A stretch of 64,000 nucleotides of DNA, taken from positions 33,307,733 through 33,371,732 of the forward strand of contig CATQJL010000305.1 of the NCBI GenBank assembly GCA_958299035.1, given 5' to 3'. The notes beneath the pieces are model-generated. The model had not been told where the DNA came from. It ran no database searches and saw only the letters and a program-made list of their open reading frames with translations. Below are positions 33,478 through 44,469 of this stretch, one piece after another. A program made the translations under genes and the position numbers. This DNA is from Cylicocyclus nassatus (lineage: Eukaryota; Nematoda; Chromadorea; Rhabditida; Strongylidae). Position 1 is the stretch's first letter. Every line of letters begins with the position of its first letter.

Positions 33478-36258
33478 ATGTACACATTAGACAATTTTGG
33501 CAACGATGACAACACAACTGCATGTTGTTCAAAATGCGTCATTTGTAGACAAATGGATCACAATCCATATATCGTAAGTAATTCAACAAAATTAAAAATA
33601 TACACATTTTGCACAAATAACAGCAATTGCAAAAATAACAATGTCATCTATTGCATCACATGTAATGAATGCAATAAACAATATGTAGGTTTAACGACTA
33701 GAAATCTGAAAAGCAGGATAAGAGAACACTTTTATCATTCTAAAAAGAATGATATAAGTAACTTCCTATATGATCACTTCAAAACATGCACAGATAGAAG
33801 TATGACGGTTCAAATACTAGATAGTCTGGAAAACAATAGAGACAAGAATGTCTTGGTAAGTAAAGAACTATTCTGGATCAAATTACTTAACACAGCTTAT
33901 CCTTTTGGATTGAATGACAACATTAAAGGATATGGAAATATATCCGATATTGATAACCCTCTTTTACAAAAAGAAACACATCCTTACTATAATTTGAAAA
34001 TAACAAAAGACAGAATACGTAGTCAATACAGGCATAAAAATAAGAATAAAGAAACACTAGATTCATTCTTGAAAACTATTAATAGTAAGAGCACACTACA
34101 AGACCTATTTCAATATATCCATTCATTGAAAAGAAGTTTCATAAAACAAGTAATTGCAGCATGTTTTGATCCCATATTTCTAATGAAAATTGAAGAAAAT
34201 ATAAAAATAACTACTCTTAGTATACTTTGCAAATTTATGTTCAATGGTAACAAAAAAGAAAAACAAAATATCAGTTATAACAATATCAAAGTTGAATATA
34301 TCCATAATATACTAGACGAAATCAATCTAAATAAAATTATCAATAATAGTTACGTAAAAAACATTCTCAAAAATAGTAAAATCAATTACAATCCATGCAG
34401 ACTTGTATATAAATACAAAAATCCAATTTCTATACAAATTTTCAATTACAATTCTATCCTCGCTGAACTTGATACGAACAAAATAAATCAAATTCTTACT
34501 CAAAAATGTAAGTGTAGAGAATCAGAAATGACACAATTTATTGATAACAACCATGGACATATCATTACTGGAAATCTAGAAATAATTGAAGATAAACACT
34601 TAAAATCCATAATGAACAAAGGTACTAAATACAGAATACCTAACAACACCAGTAAAAAAGAAATAATAGATTGGATCCAGTCAACAGTTCAACTCATTAT
34701 GAATACTTACATCAAAAAATACAAACTTAAACCTGAAGAACTTATAAACATAGAAACTTTTCTTCTAAAAAAATTCAAACTTAGATTCAAACCACTTCTC
34801 TATAAAACCAGACTAAAAAACAAACAAGACCCAAACGAACAAAATTACAATTTTGAATGTAGTTACATAAAAAACCTCAAAAATCAATTTGTAATTTGCC
34901 CACTTGATAAAGCAAGTAATAACTTCGGCATTATCTGTAAAAAATTCTACATACAAACAATAATGAAAGAATTAGGGATCACATTTGATAAGAAAAACGA
35001 AGGTTCAAATGAAAATGAAACATATAATTTATATGAAGAAGAAAATGCTAATGATATAATAAAAAGACATATTGACTTTTGCAGAAATAACAAGTTACCA
35101 CTGCAAAATATTAACAAAATACCATTAATATACTGTGTACCAAAACTCCATAAAAACCCTATTAAATTCAGATTTATCACTGGAGCTACACACAGTAGCA
35201 TTAAACCTCTTGCCTTGGAATTACAATGTATATTTCAATACATAAAAATACATTTTAAAAACTATGTACAAGCGATTAAATATAAAAAACAAACTTCATA
35301 TAATTACTGGTCAATAGACAATACTAATATCAGTGATAAATTATCCAATATCAACATAAATAACATGCAATTATACTCAGCTGATTTCACAAATATGTTT
35401 ACTAGCCTACCACATAACATAATAAAAACCAACCTCAAGGAACTTCTCAAATTATGCTTCAAAAATGCAAACAAAAAATATCTGACATATAATGGCTTTA
35501 ACAGAATATACTACACCGATAATATAAACACAAAATCTAGCCACAGAAACTACACCATTTCAGATTTATTGTATTACATTGATTATATTCTTGATAACAG
35601 TTTCTGTAAATTTAGCACATACATTTTTAAACAAAAAATAGGGGTACCACAAGGCGGTAATTTTAGTCCATTGTTAGCAGACCTGACACTATCTTGGTAT
35701 GAATACAAGTATATAGTTAATAAAGTAAATAACAATAAACAACTTTTTGCATTTCGTTATATGGATGATCTATTAATCATACACAACCGCACTGAACCTA
35801 TAATTCATAATATAATCAAAAACGTATATGATAACAAACTAAGTTTGGAAACTACTCATATAGATAATTTACATTGTAATTATTTGGACTTACATATTAC
35901 AATCATTAATAACAAAATCACAACTAAAATGTATAACAAAACTGATAGTTTCCCTTTTCAAGTAAAAAGATTTATACACATCACTTCTGGTGTATCCAAT
36001 CACATCAAAAACGCAATTGTTTACACAGAAACTTTAAGAGTTGCCCGTACTTGCACTTATCTTGACGATTTTGTCAAAAAAATACTACAGTTACGAAACT
36101 TACTTATTTCCATTGGATACAATGAAAACATGATTTATACAAATATTTTCAAATGCTTACATAAGAATAATTTTATACTATATAAATACGAATTTTACAA
36201 TTACGATAAAATTAAAAGATTATTACACATTCTACATCAAAATTTACACAATATATAG
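33478..36258 (+). CDS. Intact retroelement protein: N-terminal GIY-YIG endonuclease plus reverse transcriptase
   Basis: A single open frame of 926 residues with a TAG stop. Near residues 17-25 there is a Cys-rich start (CCSKCVIC). At about 55-95 a GIY-YIG nuclease follows (VIYCITCNECNKQYVGLTTR, then Arg-x3-Arg-Glu-His). The RT occupies the C-terminal half: motif A SADFTNMFTSLP with Asp636, motif B GVPQGGNFSPLLADL near 721-735, and motif C FRYMDDLLIIH with the YMDD Tyr at 761. Ordinary Penelope elements have the nuclease after the RT. Nuclease first is the permuted order described for the Chlamys and Naiad groups. Codon use is extremely A/T-rich compared with the host genes here. No frame break is visible, so the copy may be able to make protein. 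Confidence 0.9.
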   Translation: MYTLDNFGNDDNTTACCSKCVICRQMDHNPYIVSNSTKLKIYTFCTNNSNCKNNNVIYCITCNECNKQYVGLTTRNLKSRIREHFYHSKKNDISNFLYDHFKTCTDRSMTVQILDSLENNRDKNVLVSKELFWIKLLNTAYPFGLNDNIKGYGNISDIDNPLLQKETHPYYNLKITKDRIRSQYRHKNKNKETLDSFLKTINSKSTLQDLFQYIHSLKRSFIKQVIAACFDPIFLMKIEENIKITTLSILCKFMFNGNKKEKQNISYNNIKVEYIHNILDEINLNKIINNSYVKNILKNSKINYNPCRLVYKYKNPISIQIFNYNSILAELDTNKINQILTQKCKCRESEMTQFIDNNHGHIITGNLEIIEDKHLKSIMNKGTKYRIPNNTSKKEIIDWIQSTVQLIMNTYIKKYKLKPEELINIETFLLKKFKLRFKPLLYKTRLKNKQDPNEQNYNFECSYIKNLKNQFVICPLDKASNNFGIICKKFYIQTIMKELGITFDKKNEGSNENETYNLYEEENANDIIKRHIDFCRNNKLPLQNINKIPLIYCVPKLHKNPIKFRFITGATHSSIKPLALELQCIFQYIKIHFKNYVQAIKYKKQTSYNYWSIDNTNISDKLSNININNMQLYSADFTNMFTSLPHNIIKTNLKELLKLCFKNANKKYLTYNGFNRIYYTDNINTKSSHRNYTISDLLYYIDYILDNSFCKFSTYIFKQKIGVPQGGNFSPLLADLTLSWYEYKYIVNKVNNNKQLFAFRYMDDLLIIHNRTEPIIHNIIKNVYDNKLSLETTHIDNLHCNYLDLHITIINNKITTKMYNKTDSFPFQVKRFIHITSGVSNHIKNAIVYTETLRVARTCTYLDDFVKKILQLRNLLISIGYNENMIYTNIFKCLHKNNFILYKYEFYNYDKIKRLLHILHQNLHNI

Positions 36259-36657
36259 TTAATTGATGTAATATACGTCTTATACCAGCCTTCAATTAAG
36301 CTCTTTCATACGATTCTAATCAATAGCACATATCATTAATCAGTATAGTTATTTCAATACAAATCTACTACAAACAACCAATTTGGTAAAGTAGTCTATC
36401 AAAATGACTAACATCATAATAAATAAAACCAACTACAAAAACACTAACATGTTTCATTTTATCCTTTAGTCTACCAATATGGTCACTACTATAGTTTATA
36501 GTATATGATCAATATATATAATATATCATATATTATTATAAATAATGAAAGACGGAGTATAAAAATTGTAAGTTGTTAGCCTTCATCTATTTCAACAACA
36601 TTCAAAAAATTTTATCCTAAAACTATTTTGAAATACACAGGACTCATGAACTCTCCT

Positions 36658-36728
36658 TCCTTACTGATGAGTTCCGGGGAGAGTTCTGAGCTCCTTTACT
36701 CCGTCTAAGGACAGGAACGAAACGGAGT
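36658..36728 (+). ncRNA. Hammerhead-ribozyme segments in permuted order
   Basis: Segment A: TCCTTA (36658-36663), the exact core CTGATGA (36664-36670), GTTCC (36671-36675). Segment B: ACTCCGT then C (36698-36705) and TAAGGA (36706-36711). Segment C: GGAAC (36714-36718), GAAA (36719-36722), CGGAGT (36723-36728). All three stems pair perfectly (6, 5 and 7 bp, counting A15.1-U16.1) and every conserved core base is present. A normal hammerhead needs the circular order A-C-B, but the DNA has A-B-C. One monomer would be fully pseudoknotted; two adjacent copies could fold normally. A competing 9-bp hairpin (GAACTCTCC with GGAGAGTTC) overlaps segment A. Confidence 0.55.
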
Positions 36729-36820
36729 TAAATTAGTTCACTGTAAAATTAATTCCATATTAAACAAATTATGGCACCACATTTTGTATATAACTATCTC
36801 TATTTCTATTTCTATTTCTA

Positions 36821-36891
36821 TTAGCTACTTCTATCTCACTTTAGCTTTACTGCAAGACTCTCTAGTGCAAAATAAATAGGACTTTTGTAAA
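36821..36891 (+). repeat. Large direct repeat, copy B, right part
   Basis: TTAGCTACTTCTATCTCACT to GGACTTTTGTAAAG continues copy B after the 4-kb insertion and corresponds to 30876-30953 of copy A. Confidence 0.8.
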
Positions 36892-37217
36892 GGCTACTTT
36901 TCGTCATCGATCGATATCGATTTTATCGATTTTTTGCAAAATTTGAGCTACGGAGCTGCGAGTTGGCACAGGGGGGTAATCGAGCATGCTGATCACCCCG
37001 TGGGGGTGATATGCTCGATTACACCCCTCTGCCAAATTCCAGCCCCCTAGCCCAAAATTTGCAAAAAATCGATAAAATCGACATCGTTCGATAACGAAAA
37101 GTGGACTGTGACACCCGCCGGGGCCCGAAGTGTATGTGTGCCAAGTTTGGCCCGGGTCGGTTAAGAAATGAAATTTTCTATTCGGAACATACGGCGGAGC
37201 CGGGTAAGCCAGCTAGT
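36889..37217 (+). mobile_element. Helitron/DINE-like element with a 200-bp internal palindrome, 3' complete
   Basis: GGCTACTTTTCG through AGGGGGGTAATCGAGCATGC is mirrored up to about 37100 (CGATAACGAAAAGTGG). The 3' end reads GGCGGAGCCGGGTAAGCCAG followed by CTAGT, the terminal form of Helitron-type elements. A shorter relative at 52174-52458 shares both the palindrome's left arm and the 3' end. The 5' end is missing here. Confidence 0.65.
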
Positions 37218-37790
37218 GCCTTATAAAATGCGCTCTTCGGCGACAAATAATTGTTTTCCAAACTCGTCGTAAATGTTGTTTATCGAAACTCAGGGATTAG
37301 ATTACTTAGGGCAGAGGGGGTAGGTAAACGAAAGCCGCTAGTTCGAACCGCATCCGCGGACTCCGGGTCTTGAACGACATGCAGGACACTGCGAAAGGGC
37401 TAGTTGGCCGCGAAAGGCGGCTCACATTGGCGACCTTCGTACTCCCCTACCCAGGTTAGAGGACATCAGATCGCCGAAAAGGGAGGTCCCGCGCGGAACT
37501 CTGCAGCAAATGCGCACGCTTCCTTCCGTCACAGCTCTGTTAGAAGTCCAGCGAGTGGAACTCATTGGCGAAGCATTGTCCTCTACCCCGTTATTTGATG
37601 AGTTTGCCGGTTGCTTAATCCCTGTTGCTGTATGATGTTTTTATTTGCTATTTTGTACAGCTTTTGCTAAGGCTCTGCATTAAGTCGTTGCTTATTGCAG
37701 CACTGCCTGCACTGGCTGCTTCTGCAGTGACTTCACTGACAATACTGCACTATGGCAGTAGACACAACAGGCAACAGCTCACGTATTTGA
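37218..37790. other. No gene recognised
   Basis: GC-richer intergenic DNA with short open frames only. A TTCGAACC motif near 37354 is not accompanied by tRNA structure. Confidence 0.35.
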
Positions 37791-38020
37791 AAGGAAGAAC
37801 AACCGCAATCACGCCTAGGTTGTCCGCAACTGTGTACGAGATTGTCGAGATTGCTGGGTCGCCGAAGTTGCCGGTGTTGCCGTGGTCAGAGACAGCTCAG
37901 AAAGCGTGCGAAAGTAAAGGCTAGCATGAGGTCCTGCAACTCCGGCAACCTCGACAATCTTGGCAAACTCGGCAAACCCGCTAACCTCGGCAACAGTTGC
38001 CGGCAACCTATGACCGTTCC
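37791..38020. repeat. Second GGTTGCCG foldback element
   Basis: CGCCGAAGTTGCCGGTGTTG and its inverted partners near 37940-38010 resemble 24493-24657, including the AGCATGAGGTCCTGCAAC centre and the CGTTCCC right end. The left end is approximate. Confidence 0.6.
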
Positions 38021-40090
38021 CTTAACAGGTTGATTTACGCCTAGAGAAGTCATAGTCCAATTTTTCCATTTTCTAATTACTCGCAGTATATACCTCTTCT
38101 CTTCTATTCCTGCTCGTTGTTTGATGATCGTGAGCTCTACAAGACTTGCTAAATTTCATTTTTCTTAGTGTCACTTAGGATACCTCTTTTATCAGTGCTA
38201 TAGTAAAAACATTATCTTCTACTTCAGCCATGTTCACTCTTTCATAGCGACGCATATGAGCTTCAGTGACAGTTGTAGGTAAGGAAACAAGATTGATGGT
38301 AATTACCCGCTTTACGCAGTTTGGTCATTTATCCCTTTCAGTCAACAGGTGTGTTCTAATGATTATGATTATAGTCATTGATAGAACCTTACATAAATGC
38401 TCCGCGGTTTTCTACATATACGTCCCAACTTTATTCTGTTTTGTCGGTGTTTCGTCGTTCGTTTTTTCTCGTCTTCGCTCTCGATCCCTGGAGGGAATTC
38501 AGGAAATTCACGCTTGCCAACATTTATGAGAAGATGAGATCGGAGGGAAACGCATTCGAAGGACGGCTTAGGTCGATAGGGCTTCTGCTCACGCTCAAAT
38601 ACCCTTCTTGCACAGGATACAGTCAAGATTGATGAGTCGTGCGTTACGAAGAGGAAGTACAATCGCACACGTGTTGAACTCTGCACCAGTGGCTTTTTAA
38701 AAGTACGAGAGGGGAAACAAAGTTTTTTTTTGATTCGAACGCGTTGACACTATGCTAATAGCACACTCCTACATCTCGTCAAATGCATAAGTCCGGCACG
38801 ACTACCATCAGCTAATGCTGGCAAGTTTACAGCCACATTTTCGACCTTTACAAGGCTACAGGCACCTAACAATCAGTCACCATCTAAGCTTTGTGAATTC
38901 GACGCGGTGTGCGTACCCAAAACGGCGAAAGCCATTGGCTAGGGTATAAACGCTTATCAAGCAGAAATGCGAATTAACAACAGTTGCTGTGTAAATTATG
39001 TAAGAGAGTCTTTGTAGAGGCAGACGTCCGGCAATTACGAAGAGTCCCTGTACCACTGTTGGATTCCCGCTGAAGACATAGGTTTTTAACAGCCTCAGTG
39101 AGGCCAACTTTTCATGGGAACTTTATGGTCAGTGGAAAAAGACGTAAAAGAAAATTGCTGACAAAAGAAATCTGAAGCCGTAATGAAACTCGGTCAGGGA
39201 AAATTTTCAACGGATGCAATGTCACCTAACCTGAGTCTCAGGTGAAGTTCTTTCCAACCGCTCATCCGGCTTTCTACTGCGTTTCGATCGTTTTAATTTC
39301 AACTTTACCGCCGATTTCTTCTGATCGTTGCAATTTCATCCTATCGTATTCGAAAACCCCGCCAGATCAGATGTGTTTGACCGAAGTCGAGCCCACCCAT
39401 CGATTAAACATGTCTGAACATGTTACAACACTTTTAACTCGCCGCTTTTAAGCATCATGTTTATTTCTCATTTCAACATATTCAATGTTTGCTTAAGACA
39501 GAGAGGCGTAGTAAACCTCCATTCATCTCAAGGGGCTTTTAGATTAGTCACAGAAGAACTTCCTCGGGTGAACCTAACCCCGCCCACTTTCCCGTGCTTC
39601 AAGATAGTCAGAAGGCTGTCCGGTCAAGTCAGTTCACCAGAATGCCACTTATCCGAGGTTGAATTTTCGGGTGACCCGAGAGAGATAGTATGCAAAAGAA
39701 GAGAATCAGGCAAATTTCTCGTAAGTTGCCCGTGAGTCACTTTAGGGGAGAATTCAGGTAACGTACTTCTACGATGCAAAATTCCCAAAATTGCACAATT
39801 TCGGCGGCCTAAATAAGAGACGATCAATGAACAGCTGATTGCGGCGAGAAGAGCAAAAAAGCAGGACTTCTTCTTTTTTCAAAACTTGCTTACCTTCCTC
39901 TTTCAAAAACTGCTTTAAACAAGGATTTCGTGATTTGTTTCACTTGCTTTATGTTCCAACATTTTTATTTTTTCGTGATATTCTTGTCAAAATATGATAG
40001 TTTTGTTTATCCATTTGTTTGCTTGGCGATATCCTTGATAGCGGTCGCCATCGATTTCTCTCGATGACGGCCCCTATCAAAGATTGTCCT
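38021..40090. other. No supported gene; a weak exon-like block
   Basis: Mostly short open frames. A block at about 39636-39720, with acceptor AAGTCAG and donor TTTCTC|GTAAGT, reads SPECHLSEVEFSGDPREIV. A frame at 39242-39451 starts with a hydrophobic stretch. Neither has a partner exon or a known motif. Confidence 0.3.
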
Positions 40091-40099
40091 GTGGTGGCG

Positions 40100-40180
40100 C
40101 AAAAATGTGCCACTAGCCGTCTTGGAACCATGGACTTTCGCGTTGAAACCATGCACTTAGCCGTTCGACCAAACCGCTCA
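40100..40180 (-). repeat. tRNA-like sequence, possibly a SINE head
   Basis: On the minus strand an A-box-like TGGTCGAACGG (40161-40171) is followed about 40 bases later by a B-box-like GGTTCCAAGAC (40119-40129). The intervening arm ATGG...CCAT can pair. No complete cloverleaf was found, so it is more likely a tRNA-derived repeat or a decayed tRNA than a working gene. Confidence 0.4.
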
Positions 40181-42530
40181 AGGGATTTAGTTTTTGAGAA
40201 CGCACAAGATCTCTAGGTCTAGAAAGCGATTCAAATCCGGATCGATGGCTCATCGGATGCCGGACTGAGTCGCTCTACATTAAACGTAGACCCGCCCCAG
40301 CCGAGTGGCGCTAAGAGGGGGTACGGGCCTAGATCTTTAACAACATTCCACACAACCAACTTTCATCATAAAAATTCAGTGACGCTAGCATCTCTATGAC
40401 CATAAAGAAACGATATCCACTTCGCTTCTTACGCAGAAACGATATCCAACCTATCCATGTGCCACCTATGCCGAGTTCTGACATCAGCCAGATCGCCTCT
40501 CCTTTCCAAATTATTTTATGAAGACTATAAGCAATCCTACTGCTGCTTAGTGATGAAAATCAGCTATCAAGTAAAATAAAAATCGGATTGGATCCAGACG
40601 ATATCCTGTCTTATCTGAGTGCTGCGGGTTTTAGCCGTGCCCTTCAATTATCAAGATTTGAAAGCTCATTGCCAATCCCTGAAGTTTTTCTAGAATAACT
40701 TTTAGAATGACAGATACACACAAGATACTGCTGACAATTATTGACAATTATTATCTGTTTCGAAAACTCCATTTAATCAAGGATACTAGGAACGTTACGC
40801 ACACATTGCTTATATCGACCTACTGATAAACTTTGCAATCCATATTGAGAACAGAATGCAGCCTTCCCAATTTTCCACCTATTTTAGCGTGATCTAGCAA
40901 GCTAGTCTTTTTGAGGTCCCTTTTCGAGTTCTTCATGTTTTTTGAAGAAGATTCCAGGTAATTCTGCAAATTGAACTTTTGTAATTAGAGGTATCACGTT
41001 TTGGTCCGAAAGTTTCGCGCTACCACTTTCAGAAGTCATGACTTCTTTTTCTATGGTTTCGCTTGGCAATCATCTCGAAAAGAAGGAAAAATGATGTACT
41101 TCCTGCTGCAATTTGACTTTGCTGTAATATAAGCAATTCGCGTTTTAGAAGTTTTCGAGCTATATTAACTGCTCCGTTTCATGTATCTACCACTTGCTAA
41201 TTTCCAGTTTTCGAAAATCAAAAAAGTTGTTTGCTCTAAAATGATTATCCCAGCGTTTTTGTTACACTGAGTGTGATTACTTACTATTTCCTTGAAAATT
41301 CAAATACCACTGAGAATAAAAACGTTTACTATCAATGATTGAGCTCATTGAGGCCTTGATTTGATGACGGGATTACTTGCGAACAAGATAGTTAGGAACC
41401 CAGGGGGTTGCAATCGTTGCGGCAGCGAAGACAGCCAAGACAACCTGAAACTGTTGCTCATCACTACATCGTTACATGCTAGTGAGGCATTAGGTCGCAA
41501 AGGAAGTTCCCGGCACTTGCAAAAATTTTTTTCAAATCGCTGTAACTCCGAGCAGATTGATTATTTTCTGAAGCTACAGACTTCATTGCAAAGACCATCT
41601 TGTCCACAACGTATATTTGCTTGCTGGCTTTTCAGCACTTTACTGCAGTCCACCAGCGTGTGCAGAAGGAAAATAGATCCACGCGAAAAGTGATTTATTT
41701 GTGCAGGATTATCGCGGGCATGATGGGAGCTGGAGAGCTCAAATGCTGTAGTTATATGGGAGTCTGCTAGGGCTGTTATGAAAACTATTTACGCCCTTGA
41801 GCGACTGCCTGCAAAAAAAGTTCTACATAGATTGAAAAATCGATGATTTTTTGCCCCCAAAAATGCACAATTTTTCAAGGTAAGTGACAAAGTGTTCTCG
41901 TTCTGCACAGGGCGAACCAAATTTTTGATTTTTGCAAACATTGTGGGGGTGATGCCTTACACACCTTTTGGACCCATCATCCAGACGTGAAGAAGCGACA
42001 TAAGCTGTGAAAAGCGTTGCGGTCAGAGGCAGGTTCGATAGCTTGTAATTTCTGAGCGCAAATCGCAAAGCTCGAAGGCAGCTGTGGCTCAGAAGCAGGC
42101 TTATCAGTCAGATCATCCATGATTTGGACGAAATTCTTTGATTTGCACAAAAACAGGCCGTAGACAGAAAAATTGTGAAATTTTTATGGTTAGAAGGATT
42201 TTTCTTCTTGACTCTTCTCTTCATCTTCTCAAACACGCCTAGGCATCGATAAAAATCAGAAGTCGTATTACTTTAGGCTTCCCCCTACTAAAGAGTATAG
42301 AAAATTTAGTTTCAAGATCCGACCGAGAGCCGAAAAATGCGTTTGAAAATGAAGTTTCCAAAAGTGCCTGGGAACTTTCTTTACAACCTAATAACTTACC
42401 GCGATAATGAAATTCCATGCAAGCATTGTGTCTCAAAGCACTTAATTATCTGAAATCAGATAGTCAAAGCTACACAAAATATCAAAAAAGACAATGAAGG
42501 AAGCTGGTAGCGTTGTCACATATATAGTAA
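40181..42530. other. No gene recognised
   Basis: At 40400-40450 a pair of AAACGATATCC motifs on the minus strand again matches the GGATATCGTTT dispersed repeat. The rest, including an open frame of 110 codons at 41361-41693, has no recognisable content. Confidence 0.35.
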
Positions 42531-42965
42531 GAGACTTGACATTTTAACTAAAACGGCTCCCATATATAGTTGTTGCTGAGATGTGACAACGACTACTCAG
42601 ACAATCGCCGGGGGCAGGCGGACACCGGAAAAATAGATTGCTGATCTCTCGCACCCCGCTCGCGGATTTTTTGCAAAGCAATCAGGACTTTTCGGAAGAC
42701 CGCTTGCTGAATTCTCGATTCCTCAGAGATTCAGCAATATATCTGCAAAAGATAAGAGCGAGAAAAAATTCAACAAGCGGTCTCTCAAAAATCCGCTGAC
42801 TCAGCAAGCGGTCTTCCGAAAAGTCCTGATTGCTTTGCAAAAAATCCGCGAGCGGGGTGCGAGAAATCAGCAATCTATTTTTCCGGTGCCCGCCTGCCCC
42901 CAGCGATTGTCTGAGTATTTATGGGGACTCTATTTTGGTCGATAATAGTTAGAGTGTCAAGTCTC
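42531..42965. mobile_element. Foldback element, 435 bp
   Basis: The ends GAGACTTGACA and TGTCAAGTCTC are inverted. The inner arms match over about 120 bp (GGACTTTTCGGAAGACCGCT is mirrored at 42800-42830). The arms repeat GCAAGCGG / CCGCTTGC motifs. The flanks show no clear target duplication. Confidence 0.8.
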
Positions 42966-43964
42966 TCATGGGCTGCTATGCTCTTGCTTTGATGCATTTA
43001 ACTTTGATTTGAAATGCTCCATTACGCCTTTTCACTTCAATTAGGCACACCAAAGTATATTCTGCCGTTTTAGTGAGTGTTTTTTTTCAAAACCGCGTTT
43101 TCTATGTTTTTAAATCTTTACATTTCTATTAATTATGTATCTCACGTCCATTAGCGCAAACCTAGGAAAGAAGAACGCTCACTTTAGGCAATGCAGTGGT
43201 CGCTCAAAAACACTTTAAGACCTAGCATATGTGGACGCTTATTATAAAATAGAATCTCTTTCGATTGAGCAAGTACATAACATATTAATGAAAATTAGTG
43301 AGAATTGAATTTCTTGTTCATGCGCTATTTACCTGTATAATTTGGTTTTCCACTGAAACGAATAAAGACCGCTTCACTAGGAAGCAGTCACGGACCGTAA
43401 AGAAGGGAGGGGAGATAGGCTTTTGAGAGTGGCCTACAGAGAGGCCTGTTGACATTTACAGTTCTACAAATTTTCAAGAGTTCAAATTAGCTTTGTAAAG
43501 GAAATGCTTTCGGTCTTGAGATTTTGAGAGTACAGACCCGCGAAAATTTCGGCCCCAACAAAATTTCTCGTAACGCCATTGCGAGAAAGCTATAAAAATT
43601 TTGAAAATGCTTGTTAATCTTGATCAGATGCTTGATAATCACGCAACTTTTACCTGTGGGCAATATGTTGCGCAACATATTGAGTCTGTCTTAAAGTTTG
43701 TGCAGTTTTTCTTGCCCAGGATCCATTTGCTCTTCTCGGGTTAAGTTGATCAGCAAAGCCCTGGTATCTTCTGCCGTCCCATACTGCGTCTAAGGAAAAA
43801 CGATTTCGGTAGAGGCTTTCTCACTTCTTGAAGAAGAGAACGATCTCGTCCTTTCAGCAAGGAAACGGTAATTTTCGACATACTATGATTTTTGGACGAC
43901 TTTTGGATTTTTTTTGCATATTTTATTCATCTTTTGGCGATGTATATAACGAAAATAAATAAGC
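42966..43964. other. No gene recognised
   Basis: A/T-rich DNA with only short frames. It ends at the A/T-rich tail of the LINE. Confidence 0.35.
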
Positions 43965-44469
43965 AAGTATTTTTATTTTTTTATTTAACTATAAAGTCGA
44001 CAGCCAAATGACTCTAGACGAGGAGGATCAATAATTTCAGCGGTCGAAAATCTTGCACGTCTTTCGAAAACGATACCCCCTGTTTGGAGGCCAGCGAGCC
44101 CGCCTGCAAAAGCTAGCTGGCCATAACCCAGAGAGAAAAATAAAGGTTTTAAAGGTTTTCGAAAAAACAATAAGACATAAAAAGAAAAGAAAAGTACAAT
44201 AAAACCCTCGGAAGAGGGGAATGATCACCAAGGAAAAAAGATCGAAATGACCACAGAAAGAACACTGCAGCAAAGAAAAAGGATAATTCGAGAGAGTTGC
44301 AATACAAAATGGTAAAGAATCACTGGAGGTAGATACTTTTTTTTCTTGATTCTTGATTCGGGGAACAGAAACAAAAACATCGAACATAACGAAGAATTTC
44401 GCCTTCTGGGAGACCAAACCATACATCAGTTAGAATTCGTTGCGGAGAAAGGAAACGTCGAAATCTCAG

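Larger units (their letters stand above)
32819..36820 (+). mobile_element. 4-kb insertion with a permuted Penelope-like (Chlamys/Naiad-type) element
   Basis: Comparison with copy A shows that 32819-36820 is extra DNA. It holds a left flank of about 240 bp ending in a mariner-type terminus (CGAACTTTCGGATCAACCTA near 33011), an A/T-rich stretch, the 926-codon ORF, and a 3' region with hammerhead-like segments. The right end is a (TTTCTA)n run. Whether the left flank belongs to the same insertion event is not certain. Confidence 0.75.

Noticed and set aside
37350..37365. TTCGAACC motif as a tRNA B box
   Set aside because: No A box at the right distance and no acceptor stem.
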